Positions 34,250 through 42,389 of a DNA stretch of 64,000 nucleotides are shown here, piece by piece (position 1 is the first letter of the stretch; each line of letters begins with the position of its first letter). The translations under genes and the position numbers were made by a program. Origin of the DNA: Clostridium weizhouense (GTDB lineage Bacteria; Bacillota; Clostridia; Clostridiales; Clostridiaceae); contig NZ_JAHXPT010000003.1 in NCBI RefSeq assembly GCF_019431045.1, forward strand, positions 124,001-188,000. Reading direction: 5' to 3'. The notes beneath the pieces were generated by a model. That model was not told the DNA's origin and did not search any database. It worked only from the letters and a program-made list of their open reading frames with translations.

Positions 34250-35413
34250 ATGAAAAATTTTAAAATTCCAGCAGAAATATTGTATGATGATGATGCAATA
34301 CAATATTTGAAAGAATTAAAATCAAAAGGAGTATTTATAGTTACTGATAAAATTATGTATGATCTTGGAGTGACAGATAATGTAACTAATATACTTAAAG
34401 AAAATTCTATAAAATATGAAATTTTTACAGAAGTACAACCAGAGCCTACAATGGAAGTAGTCACACATGGATTTAAAAGATTTTTAGATTATGGAGGAGA
34501 TACTATAATTGCAGTTGGAGGAGGATCAGTAATAGATGCTTCAAAAGCTATGATATATTTTTTAAATGTTTTAAGACAGAAATCTCCTAATACTAATCAA
34601 CCAAAGCCATTTTTTATAGCTATTCCAACAACAAGTGGGACAGGCTCAGAGGTTACATCATATGCAGTTATAACTGATGCTGAAACTCATACTAAAATAC
34701 CATTAAAGAGCAATGAAATGTATGCAGATATAGCACTGCTTGATTGGAACTTTACTAAAACTGTACCACCTACAGTAACTGCAGATACAGCATTAGATGT
34801 ATTAACTCATGCACTTGAGGCATATGTATCAGTAGGAGCTTCTGATTATACAGATGCTTTAGCTAAAAGTGCAATAGAAACTATATTTGAATATGGAGAA
34901 AAGGTATATAAAAATGGATTGGATCAAGAAAGTAGAATTAAAATTCATAATGCTTCTTGTATGGCAGGAATTGCATTTGAAAATGCAGGACTTGGAGTAA
35001 ATCACAGTATAGCACATGCATTAGGAGCAACATTTAAAATAACTCATGGTAGAGCTAATGCAATACTACTACCATATGTTGTAGAATATAATTCTTGTTT
35101 ATTTGATGAAAATGAATACTATGATTTTAAGACTGCTAAAAGGTATAGTGAGATAGCAAGACTTTTAAATTTACCGCATTCTGATTTTAAAGAAGGAGTA
35201 ATTATGTTTGTAAAAGCATTAAAAGCATTGTTACAATCTGTAGATATACCAATAGCTATAAAAGATTTAGGTGTTGAAGAATATGCTTTTAAATCTGAAC
35301 TAAAATCAATGTGTGAAACTGCAATGAAGGATATTTGTACAACAGGAAATCCTAGATTAGCAAGTCAAAAAGGATTAGAAAATGTTTTAATAAAAGCTTT
35401 CTATGGAAAATAA
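34250..35413 (+). CDS. adh: Iron-dependent alcohol dehydrogenase (PduQ/EutG-like)
   Basis: This 387-aa group III Fe-ADH has the NAD-binding GGGSVIDASKAM (about residues 87-98), TTSGTGSEVT, and iron ligands in ALDVLTHALEAYVS, NAGLGVNHSIAHALG and ITHGRANA. It interconverts an alcohol and its aldehyde with NAD(H). In BMC loci the PduQ-type enzyme recycles NAD+ inside the shell. There is no N-terminal encapsulation helix here (it starts MKNFKIPAEILYDDD), so it may be recruited by another enzyme. GGGGG precedes the ATG. It has its own promoter and is separated from the shell genes by 518 bases. Confidence 0.92.
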   Translation: MKNFKIPAEILYDDDAIQYLKELKSKGVFIVTDKIMYDLGVTDNVTNILKENSIKYEIFTEVQPEPTMEVVTHGFKRFLDYGGDTIIAVGGGSVIDASKAMIYFLNVLRQKSPNTNQPKPFFIAIPTTSGTGSEVTSYAVITDAETHTKIPLKSNEMYADIALLDWNFTKTVPPTVTADTALDVLTHALEAYVSVGASDYTDALAKSAIETIFEYGEKVYKNGLDQESRIKIHNASCMAGIAFENAGLGVNHSIAHALGATFKITHGRANAILLPYVVEYNSCLFDENEYYDFKTAKRYSEIARLLNLPHSDFKEGVIMFVKALKALLQSVDIPIAIKDLGVEEYAFKSELKSMCETAMKDICTTGNPRLASQKGLENVLIKAFYGK

Positions 35414-35813
35414 TATTATTTATTACTAAGCAATATAATTTTTTTTGAAAATATTTGTTAAATAATTAACAGCAATAAAGTGATTATAATGCCATGTTAA
35501 TTACTATAAAGTATAAAAAGATATTTTTTATTCAATATATTGTTAAAAACTCTAATAAATATAAACAATATATGCTGAAAAATTATTATTCAAGTATTTC
35601 TCAAAAAAATTTATATATTTATATTTGAATTAATTGTTCTTTTTTTAACAAAATATAGAGCAGCTTTAAATTATTAATGTACAAGCTAAATATATTGTTA
35701 AATTAATCAATTATAAAATCACTAATACTAAATAAGAGAAATTATTAGCTGTTAATTTTATTTAAATTCCTAGTTACATATACTAAAATTATCAACTTAA
35801 ATGATAAACTGAG

Positions 35814-35864
35814 TTCTTAGTCTTAGGTGGAATTTTTAAACCATCTGAAACTTAGAAATTTTTA
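35814..35864 (+). promoter_or_regulatory. Imperfect leader hairpin upstream of the shell operon
   Basis: TTCTTAG-TCTT-AGGTGG (35814-35830) pairs imperfectly with CCATCT-GAAA-CTTAGAA (35841-35857) around a 10-base loop and is followed by ATTTTTA, so it resembles a leader terminator or attenuator. It is 75 bases before the first shell gene. I see no ANTAR-type double hexaloop hairpin and no cobalamin riboswitch. The rest of the 518-base gap 35414-35931 is AT-rich with no gene. Confidence 0.4.
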
Positions 35865-35931
35865 TCCAAGAAAATATGTATTTATTATGCAGACAATAAT
35901 TATAGGATAAATTCTAAGGAGGAGATAAAAT

Positions 35932-36777
35932 TTGAATGACCAGTTAATGAACATGATTATATCAGAAGCATTAAAAAGTGAAGAAAATACAGTTGATAAT
36001 AAAATATTTGAAAATACTAGAATAGAATCAAACAATAAAATTAAAATTCATGGTACAGAAAATATAAAAAATAATGAATTGAAAGTGGATGATCACACCA
36101 CTGAATTTGTAGGAACTGCCCTAGGTGATACTATAGGACTTGTTATAGCAAATATTGATTGTTCTTTACTTAACAAAATGAATATTGAAAAGAAATATAA
36201 ATCAATTGGAATAATAGGAGCAAGAACAGGTGCAGGTGCACAAATAATTTCAGCTGATGAGGCAGTTAAAGGTACTAATGTAGAAGTTATAAATATAGAA
36301 CTTGCAAGAGATACAAAAGGTGGAGCTGGACATGGAATTTTAATTTTATTTGGTTCAGATGATATTTCTGATGTGAGACAAGCAGTTGAAATAACTTTAA
36401 ATGATTTAAATAGGACTTTTGGAAATCTTTATATGAATGAATGTGGACATTTAGAATTTCAATATACTGCAAGAGCAAGTTATGCATGCCATAAAGCATT
36501 TAAAGCACCTATTGGAAAAGCATTTGGAATAATTGTAGGAGCTCCAGCTGCAATAGGACTTTTAATTAGTGATACAGCTTTAAAATCATCAAATGTTGAA
36601 ATATTAGAATATTGGTCACCATCATATAAAACTAGTCATACTAACGAATGTGTTACAACTATTTATGGAGATTCAGAATCTGTTAAGCAAGCTATAATAT
36701 CTGCAAGAGAAATAGGAGTTAAACTTTTATCTAAAATGGGAAGTATACCTATTTCACAAACAGATTCATATATTTAA
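35932..36777 (+). CDS. pduB: PduB/EtuB-type BMC-T shell protein
   Basis: This 281-aa trimeric tandem-BMC protein starts at TTG after AAGGAGGAG. Residues 1-60 hold an amphipathic segment (DQLMNMIISEALKSE) and a polar linker; two permuted BMC domains follow (FVGTALGDTIGLVIAN... and APIGKAFGIIVGAPAAIG...). It forms a facet tile with a central pore in the BMC shell. The N-terminal helix resembles encapsulation peptides and may hold cargo to the inner face. It opens the shell operon. Confidence 0.92.
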   Translation: MNDQLMNMIISEALKSEENTVDNKIFENTRIESNNKIKIHGTENIKNNELKVDDHTTEFVGTALGDTIGLVIANIDCSLLNKMNIEKKYKSIGIIGARTGAGAQIISADEAVKGTNVEVINIELARDTKGGAGHGILILFGSDDISDVRQAVEITLNDLNRTFGNLYMNECGHLEFQYTARASYACHKAFKAPIGKAFGIIVGAPAAIGLLISDTALKSSNVEILEYWSPSYKTSHTNECVTTIYGDSESVKQAIISAREIGVKLLSKMGSIPISQTDSYI

Positions 36778-36925
36778 TACACTTATTTAGAACCTAAAAT
36801 TACAAGCTTAGATTAATTTATAAAAAGTTATATAGGTAAATTTATAAGCTTTAAATTAGACTTATTAAAATAAATATTAATCATAAATAATTAAAGTTCT
36901 AACGTAATTAAAGGAGGTGATGAAT

Positions 36926-37480
36926 CTGGAAAGTTTTGCTTTGGGACTTATTGAAACTGTTGGACTTGTAGCAGGAATAGAGGCTGCTGATATAGCTGTT
37001 AAATCATCAAATGTAGAACTTATTGGATATGAAAATTCAAAAGGTGGAACAGTTGTGGTTAAAGTTAGAGGAGATGTTGGTGCAGTACAAGCTGCTGTTG
37101 AATCAGCTTGTACTTCAGCAAAAATGGTAAATAAAGTTTTAGGGACATCTATTATTCCTAGACCTAATAATCAACTTGAAAAGATGATATTTAATTATGA
37201 TAATGTTGGACTAAATTCATTAAATGAAAAAAATGATAAAAATCTAGATAATGAAAATATAAAACAAGTAATTTTAAAAACAGGTTCAAGAAAAGAATAT
37301 AAAGAAGAAAAAACTAATAATACGGAAGAAATAAGAACTTCAGAGTATGATTATCAAAAAATAGAATTAATTAAAGAAAAAAATAAAGTAACGTGTAATT
37401 TGTGTATGGATCCAAAGTGCTCAAGAAAAAAAGGAGAGCCAAGGAATTCTTGTATACATTTTAATGATATTAAAAAATAA
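36926..37480 (+). CDS. pduK: PduK-like BMC-H shell protein with C-terminal Cys motif
   Basis: This protein has an N-terminal BMC domain (ESFALGLIETVGLVAG, residues 1-85), a charged low-complexity linker, and a C-terminal cysteine/histidine motif, CNLCMDPKCSRKKGEP followed by CIHF (about residues 155-180), as in PduK, which may bind a metal or Fe-S cluster. The start is unusual. AAGGAGGTGAT is a perfect ribosome site, but ATG 36920 lies only 2 bases after it, while CTG 36926 lies at the normal 8-base spacing. I place the start at CTG. A GTG at 36917 overlaps the ribosome site. Confidence 0.82.
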   Translation: MESFALGLIETVGLVAGIEAADIAVKSSNVELIGYENSKGGTVVVKVRGDVGAVQAAVESACTSAKMVNKVLGTSIIPRPNNQLEKMIFNYDNVGLNSLNEKNDKNLDNENIKQVILKTGSRKEYKEEKTNNTEEIRTSEYDYQKIELIKEKNKVTCNLCMDPKCSRKKGEPRNSCIHFNDIKK

Positions 37481-37495
37481 GAGGAGGATATTATT

Positions 37496-37777
37496 ATGCA
37501 TGATGCATTAGGAATGGTTGAAACAAAAGGATTGGTAGGAGCTATAGAAGCAGCAGATGCAATGGTAAAAAGTGCAAATGTAACATTAGTAGGATATGAA
37601 AAAATAGGTTCAGGATTAGTTACAGTAATGGTAAGAGGAGATGTTGGAGCAGTAAAAGCAGCAACAGATGCAGGAGCAGCAGCCGCACAAAAAATTGGAG
37701 AAGTGGTGTCAATTCATGTAATACCAAGACCACATATGGACACAGAAAAATTAATACCTAAAGTAAATGTTGAGTAA
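37496..37777 (+). CDS. pduA: BMC-H shell hexamer (PduA/EutM type), copy 1
   Basis: This 93-aa single-BMC protein ([20 protein letters not shown]) forms hexamers that tile shell facets and whose pore, near the GSG after YEKI, passes substrates. It is the most abundant shell component in related compartments. AGGAGGA precedes the ATG by 8 bases. It differs from the next gene in only two residues over the first 83, plus the tail. Cotranscribed with pduK (15 bases apart). Confidence 0.95.
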   Translation: MHDALGMVETKGLVGAIEAADAMVKSANVTLVGYEKIGSGLVTVMVRGDVGAVKAATDAGAAAAQKIGEVVSIHVIPRPHMDTEKLIPKVNVE

Positions 37778-37947
37778 TTAATTATTAAATTAAAAGATCT
37801 ATTTTCCAGATTAAAGATAATAATTTTATAAATAACTTATTATTTAGTAAATCTTAAAGTAATTTTAAAATATTTTAATAAATCATTGGTGAGTTAATAA
37901 TAGAAAGTAAACACTAAAAATTATTAAAAAATAGGGAGGAATTTTAT

Positions 37948-38226
37948 ATGAGAGATGCATTAGGAATGGTTGAAACAAAAGGATTGGTAGGGGCTATAGA
38001 AGCAGCAGATGCAATGGTGAAAAGTGCAAATGTAACATTAGTAGGATATGAAAAAATAGGTTCAGGATTAGTTACAGTAATGGTAAGAGGAGATGTTGGA
38101 GCAGTAAAAGCAGCAACAGATGCAGGAGCAGCAGCCGCACAAAAAGTTGGAGAAGTGGTGTCGATTCATGTAATACCAAGACCACACATGGATACAGAGA
38201 AAATTTTACCACAAGCTAATGCTTAA
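37948..38226 (+). CDS. pduA: BMC-H shell hexamer (PduA/EutM type), copy 2
   Basis: This 92-aa protein is nearly the same as the preceding shell protein: H2R and I67V are the only changes in the body, then tails LIPKVNVE versus ILPQANA. DNA identity is also very high, indicating recent duplication or gene conversion. A 170-base spacer with no clear terminator separates them. GGGAGGA precedes the ATG. The two products can presumably co-assemble into mixed hexamers. Confidence 0.95.
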   Translation: MRDALGMVETKGLVGAIEAADAMVKSANVTLVGYEKIGSGLVTVMVRGDVGAVKAATDAGAAAAQKVGEVVSIHVIPRPHMDTEKILPQANA

Positions 38227-38251
38227 TATAAGAAAGGGGTAGAGGTTTCAC

Positions 38252-38908
38252 ATGGTTCAAGTAGATATAGAAAAAATTGTACTAGCTGTTACAAATGCAG
38301 TACTAAAAGAATTGAATAAATATGATGATAGCTTAATACCCGTAGGAATCTCCAATAAACATATTCATCTTGGTCTAAGAGAACTTGAGGCATTATTTGG
38401 AAAGGGATATAAACCTAATATAAAGAAAGAATTAAAACAACCAGGACAATATGCTTATGATGAAACAGTTGAAGCAATTGGGCCAAAAGGATATTTTGAA
38501 AGAATAAGAGTACTTGGACCATTAAGAGAATCTACTCAATTAGAAGTTTCAATATCTGATGAGATTAGGCTTGGAATAGATGCCCCAATAAGACAATCAG
38601 GTAAACTTAATGGCACTCCAGGAATATTATTAAGGGGTCCTAAAGGTGAAATTAAAATAGATAGTGGTGTAATTGTTGCTTCAAGACATATTCATTTATC
38701 TTCAGAGTATGCAAATAAGTATGGATATAGAGATGGAGAAATGGTAAGTGTAACAAGTTATGGTCCAAGAAAGTTAACTTTTCACAATGTAATAATTAGA
38801 GTTTCGGATGATTTTGTCCCTGAGATGCACATTGATATTGAAGAAGCAAATGCTTCAGGATTAAAAAATGGAGACAGAATAAAAATAACCAAAGTTGAAG
38901 GGGTTTAG
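38252..38908 (+). CDS. pduL: PduL-type phosphotransacylase
   Basis: This 218-aa enzyme swaps phosphate and CoA on an acyl group (acyl-CoA + Pi <-> acyl-phosphate + CoA), recycling CoA inside the shell. Residues 1-22 (DIEKIVLAVTNAVLKELNK) form an amphipathic encapsulation helix. Two PduL zinc motifs are visible, GISNKHIHLG (about residues 31-40) and ASRHIHLSSEY (about 147-157), along with GPLRESTQLEVS. It is the core BMC phosphotransacylase and unrelated to Pta. Starts after AGAAAGGGG. Confidence 0.95.
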   Translation: MVQVDIEKIVLAVTNAVLKELNKYDDSLIPVGISNKHIHLGLRELEALFGKGYKPNIKKELKQPGQYAYDETVEAIGPKGYFERIRVLGPLRESTQLEVSISDEIRLGIDAPIRQSGKLNGTPGILLRGPKGEIKIDSGVIVASRHIHLSSEYANKYGYRDGEMVSVTSYGPRKLTFHNVIIRVSDDFVPEMHIDIEEANASGLKNGDRIKITKVEGV

Positions 38909-38910
38909 CT

Positions 38911-39732
38911 ATGAGTTTATTTGATAAAAATGAGAAGTTAGATGTTTTCTATAATTTAATAAAGGATGAGCAATTCCGTGAATATAACAATAATATAAAA
39001 GCTGGAGTCGATTTAGGTACAGCAAATATTGTATTTTCTGTAGTCGATGAATTTGATAATCCAGTTGCAGGTGCATCATATTCAGCATCTGTTGTAAAAG
39101 ATGGTCTAGTAGTAGATTACATTGGTGCAATAGAGATTGTTAGAAATTTAAAATCTAAAGTAGAGAAAATTTTAGGTAGAGAAATAAAGTATGCTTCGAC
39201 AGCTATTCCACCAGGTACTTTGAATGGTAATGTAAAGGCAATAGCAAATGTCTTAGAGGCAGCAGATATAGAAGTAGTTAGTATAGTTGATGAACCAACA
39301 GCGGCAGCTGCGGTTCTTGGAATTACTGATGGTGCAGTTGTTGATGTAGGTGGGGGAACAACTGGAGTAAGCATTTTAAAAGATGGTAAGGTATTATATA
39401 CTGCTGATGAGCCTACTGGAGGAACTCATATGAGTTTAGTTATTGCAGGAAATTATAATATATCTTTTGAAGAAGCAGAAAAAATTAAAAAGGATCCTAA
39501 TAGAGAAAAGGATAATTTCTTGCTTGTAAAGCCTGTTATAGAAAAGATGGCTCATATAGTTAAAAGGCATTTAGAAGGATATGATGTTAAAAAGATATAT
39601 GTTGTTGGAGGTGCTTGTAGCTTTAGTGAATTTGAAAATGTATTTAAAAAAGTTATAGGTATTGAAACAATAAAACCAAGTAGGCCTTTGTTAGTTACAC
39701 CTTTAGGTATTGCTGTTAGCTGCATTAAGTGA
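38911..39732 (+). CDS. eutJ: EutJ-type actin/Hsp70-fold protein
   Basis: This 273-aa protein of the EutJ family has phosphate-binding motifs AGVDLGTANIVF (about residues 32-43), VDVGGGTTGVSIL and VVGGACSFSEFE, the ASKHA ATPase fold. Its job in BMC loci is unclear; it may act as a chaperone or reactivase for an encapsulated enzyme. It starts 2 bases after pduL stops (TAGCTATGAG), so it is tightly coupled. Confidence 0.93.
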   Translation: MSLFDKNEKLDVFYNLIKDEQFREYNNNIKAGVDLGTANIVFSVVDEFDNPVAGASYSASVVKDGLVVDYIGAIEIVRNLKSKVEKILGREIKYASTAIPPGTLNGNVKAIANVLEAADIEVVSIVDEPTAAAAVLGITDGAVVDVGGGTTGVSILKDGKVLYTADEPTGGTHMSLVIAGNYNISFEEAEKIKKDPNREKDNFLLVKPVIEKMAHIVKRHLEGYDVKKIYVVGGACSFSEFENVFKKVIGIETIKPSRPLLVTPLGIAVSCIK

Positions 39733-39742
39733 GGTGAAAAAG

Positions 39743-40576
39743 TTGAATTTTGATGAACTTGTTAAGGTAGTTTTAAAAGAAGTAATGAATCAAATAGGTG
39801 ATAAAGCTACTTATAAAAATAGTAAAAAAGCAATTGTATTTTTTACAGGTACTCCTATTGGAGTAGAAGAAAGTATTATTCAAGTAAAAAAACTTAAATA
39901 TCGAGGTATAAGTTTCAGGGCAGTTTTATCAGAAGCATCATTAAATATACTTGATATGAATATGATAAATGATATTTTTGGTAAAGAAAATATATATGTT
40001 GATGGAAATCATAGTAACAATAAAAAATTATATGAAGAAGATTTTGAATTATTAATAGGGGCAAACTTAAGCACAAATTCTTTAGCTAAAATAGCAAATG
40101 GCATTGGAGATACTTTACCTACAGCACTTATATCAAAATGTATTTTAAATGGAACCCAAATTATAATTTCGAAAGATGCAATTGATTTAAAAATGTTAAA
40201 TATAAATGGAAAAGTACCAATTCCATATATAAATATGATTAAAAGATATTTAGAGATGCTTGAATCATATGGAATAGAATTATTAAATTCAAAAGATTTA
40301 TTTGATTTTGTAATTAATAATGAATGTGTAAGAAATATTTTGGAAAGTGATGATGTTGATAATAAAATATCAATTAATAATTCTATATATAAGTCTCAGT
40401 GTACTGATGCACAAGAAACATCTTTTAAATGTAAAATAAGTAAAAAAGTTATTTCTAGAGAGGATATTGTTTCAAATTCAGAAAGTAAAAATATTGTAAT
40501 TCCAAGTAATGCAATAATTACAGCACTTGCAAAAGATTTAATTGATGAACTTGGAATACAAATTATAAAAAGGTAG
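39743..40576 (+). CDS. BMC-associated flavoprotein-domain protein
   Basis: This 277-aa protein starts at TTG 39743 with GAGGTGA 6 bases ahead. It overlaps nothing from this start; the frame opens further upstream inside eutJ without a ribosome site. The N-terminus FDELVKVVLKEVMNQIG is an amphipathic helix like the encapsulation peptides of PduL and the aldehyde dehydrogenase. A Rossmann-like flavoprotein domain (PF02441 type) follows: KKAIVFFTGTPIGVEESI, SFRAVLSEASLNIL, ELLIGANLSTNSLAKIANG. The role is unknown; redox maintenance or cofactor handling in the lumen is inferred. The C-terminal 70 residues are variable. Confidence 0.75.
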   Translation: MNFDELVKVVLKEVMNQIGDKATYKNSKKAIVFFTGTPIGVEESIIQVKKLKYRGISFRAVLSEASLNILDMNMINDIFGKENIYVDGNHSNNKKLYEEDFELLIGANLSTNSLAKIANGIGDTLPTALISKCILNGTQIIISKDAIDLKMLNINGKVPIPYINMIKRYLEMLESYGIELLNSKDLFDFVINNECVRNILESDDVDNKISINNSIYKSQCTDAQETSFKCKISKKVISREDIVSNSESKNIVIPSNAIITALAKDLIDELGIQIIKR

Positions 40577-40586
40577 GTACAAAAAT

Positions 40587-40856
40587 ATGTATTTAGCAAA
40601 AGTAGTTGGAGTAGTTGTTGCTACAACTAAAAATGAGGGACTAGTAGGTAAAAAGATATTAGTGGTACAACCTTTAAATACAGATTATGATCCAGTAGGA
40701 GAAAGTGAAGTAGCAATAGATTCTGTTGGAGCAGGTTGTGGAGAAGTTGTATTGGTAACAAGCGGTGGATCAGCACGTCAGGTGTTTAATAATCAAGATA
40801 CACCTATAGATAAGGCGATTGTAGCTATCGTAGATAGCGTTGAGGTAAATAATTAA
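40587..40856 (+). CDS. eutN: EutN/CcmL BMC-P vertex protein
   Basis: This 89-aa pentamer-forming protein starts MYLAKVVGVVVATTKNEGL and has GKKILVVQPL, DSVGAGCGEVVLVTSG and IDKAIVAIVDSVEV. Pentamers cap the vertices of the icosahedral shell. It lies 10 bases after the flavoprotein gene. Confidence 0.96.
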   Translation: MYLAKVVGVVVATTKNEGLVGKKILVVQPLNTDYDPVGESEVAIDSVGAGCGEVVLVTSGGSARQVFNNQDTPIDKAIVAIVDSVEVNN

Positions 40857-40884
40857 TAAATAGAAAAGTAGGGGGAACGATTTA

Positions 40885-42372
40885 ATGAATGATTTTAATA
40901 TGATTGATATAGAAAGTATAGTTAAAAATGTTGTCAAAGAACTTACAGGAAATACTCAAGTTGCTGCGTCAGTTGGAACAGAATCTACAGCTAAAAATCC
41001 AATTGCAGATATAGAAAAGAAAATAATGGACATTGCAAATTTGAATATGGCTTCAGAAGGAGAGTTTGGTGTATTTGATAATATGAATGATGCTATTGAG
41101 CATGCATGGTTAGCAGAACAAGAGTACAGAAAAGTTGGGTTAGACAAAAGAACTCAAATAATTGAAGCGTTTAAAGATGAAGTTAGAAAAAATGTAGAAG
41201 AAATATCTAGAAGAACATTTGAAGAAACTGGTATGGGAAGATATGAAGATAAAGTACTTAAAAACAACCTTGCCTTAGATAAAACTCCTGGAGTAGAAGA
41301 TCTTGAAGCAGGTGTTAAAACTGGTGATGGAGGATTAACTCTTTATGAAATGTCTCCGTTTGGAGTTATAGGAGCTATTGCACCATCAACAAATCCAACA
41401 GAAACAATAATAAATAATGGTATATCTATGCTTGCAGCTGGAAATACAGTTGTATTTTCACCACATCCAGGAGCAAAAGATGTTTCAGTATTTATTATCC
41501 AACTTATTAATAAAGCAATAGAAAAAGTAAATGGACCTAAAAATCTTATTGTTACTGTTAGAAAGCCAAGTATTGAGAGTACAAATATAATGCTTAGTCA
41601 TCCAAATATTAATATGATTTGTGCTACTGGTGGTCCTGGTATAGTTAAAATAGCATTGTCAAGTGGTAAAAAAGCTATAGGTGCAGGTGCTGGTAATCCT
41701 CCAGTAGTAGTTGATGAAACTGCTGATATAGAAAAAGCAGCTGTTGATATAATAGATGGGTGCAGTTTTGATAATAATTTACCATGTATTTGTGAAAAAG
41801 AAGTAATAGTAGTTGATAAAGTAGCTGATTACTTAAAGACATGTATGTCAAAATACTGTGCTATAGAAATAACTGATAAAAATGTAATTAAACAATTAGA
41901 AAAATTAGTATTAACTGAAAATGGAACTGTTAATAAAAAATTTGTTGGAAAAAATGCTGATTATATTATGAGTCATTTAGGAATTAATATAGATCCAAGT
42001 ATAAGAGTAGTTTTTGCAGAAGTTGATAAAGATCATCCATTTGCAGTTGAAGAGCTTATGATGCCAATACTTCCTATAATTAGAGTTAGAAATATAGATG
42101 AAGCGATAGATTTAGGCGTTAAACTTGAACATGGAAACAGGCATACAGCTATAATGCACTCAAAACATATAGATAACTTAAGTAAATTTGCTAAAGCTGT
42201 ACAAACAACTATATTTGTTAAAAATGCACCTTCGTATGCAGGAATTGGTTATGGTGCAGAAGGACATGGAACATTTACTATTGCTGGACCAACAGGTGAA
42301 GGCTTAACATCTGCAAAAACATTTACAAGAAAAAGAAGATGTGTAATGGTAGATAATTTCTCTATTAAATAG
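40885..42372 (+). CDS. pduP: CoA-acylating aldehyde dehydrogenase (PduP/EutE type)
   Basis: This 495-aa enzyme oxidises an aldehyde (acetaldehyde or propionaldehyde) to its acyl-CoA with NAD+, or the reverse. Residues 1-20 contain an encapsulation helix (IESIVKNVVKELTGN), followed by an Ala/Thr linker. The fold has PSTNPTETIINN, VTVRKPSIESTN, ATGGPGIVK and the catalytic Cys in DNNLPCICEKE (about residue 300). It is the signature of CoA-dependent aldehyde metabolism in BMCs. Starts after AGGGGGAAC. Confidence 0.95.
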   Translation: MNDFNMIDIESIVKNVVKELTGNTQVAASVGTESTAKNPIADIEKKIMDIANLNMASEGEFGVFDNMNDAIEHAWLAEQEYRKVGLDKRTQIIEAFKDEVRKNVEEISRRTFEETGMGRYEDKVLKNNLALDKTPGVEDLEAGVKTGDGGLTLYEMSPFGVIGAIAPSTNPTETIINNGISMLAAGNTVVFSPHPGAKDVSVFIIQLINKAIEKVNGPKNLIVTVRKPSIESTNIMLSHPNINMICATGGPGIVKIALSSGKKAIGAGAGNPPVVVDETADIEKAAVDIIDGCSFDNNLPCICEKEVIVVDKVADYLKTCMSKYCAIEITDKNVIKQLEKLVLTENGTVNKKFVGKNADYIMSHLGINIDPSIRVVFAEVDKDHPFAVEELMMPILPIIRVRNIDEAIDLGVKLEHGNRHTAIMHSKHIDNLSKFAKAVQTTIFVKNAPSYAGIGYGAEGHGTFTIAGPTGEGLTSAKTFTRKRRCVMVDNFSIK

Positions 42373-42389
42373 AATTGGAGATGAGATTT

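Noticed and set aside
35414..35931. Cobalamin riboswitch or EutV-type ANTAR hairpins before the shell operon
   Set aside because: No B12-box and no pair of hexaloop hairpins were found; only one imperfect hairpin is present.
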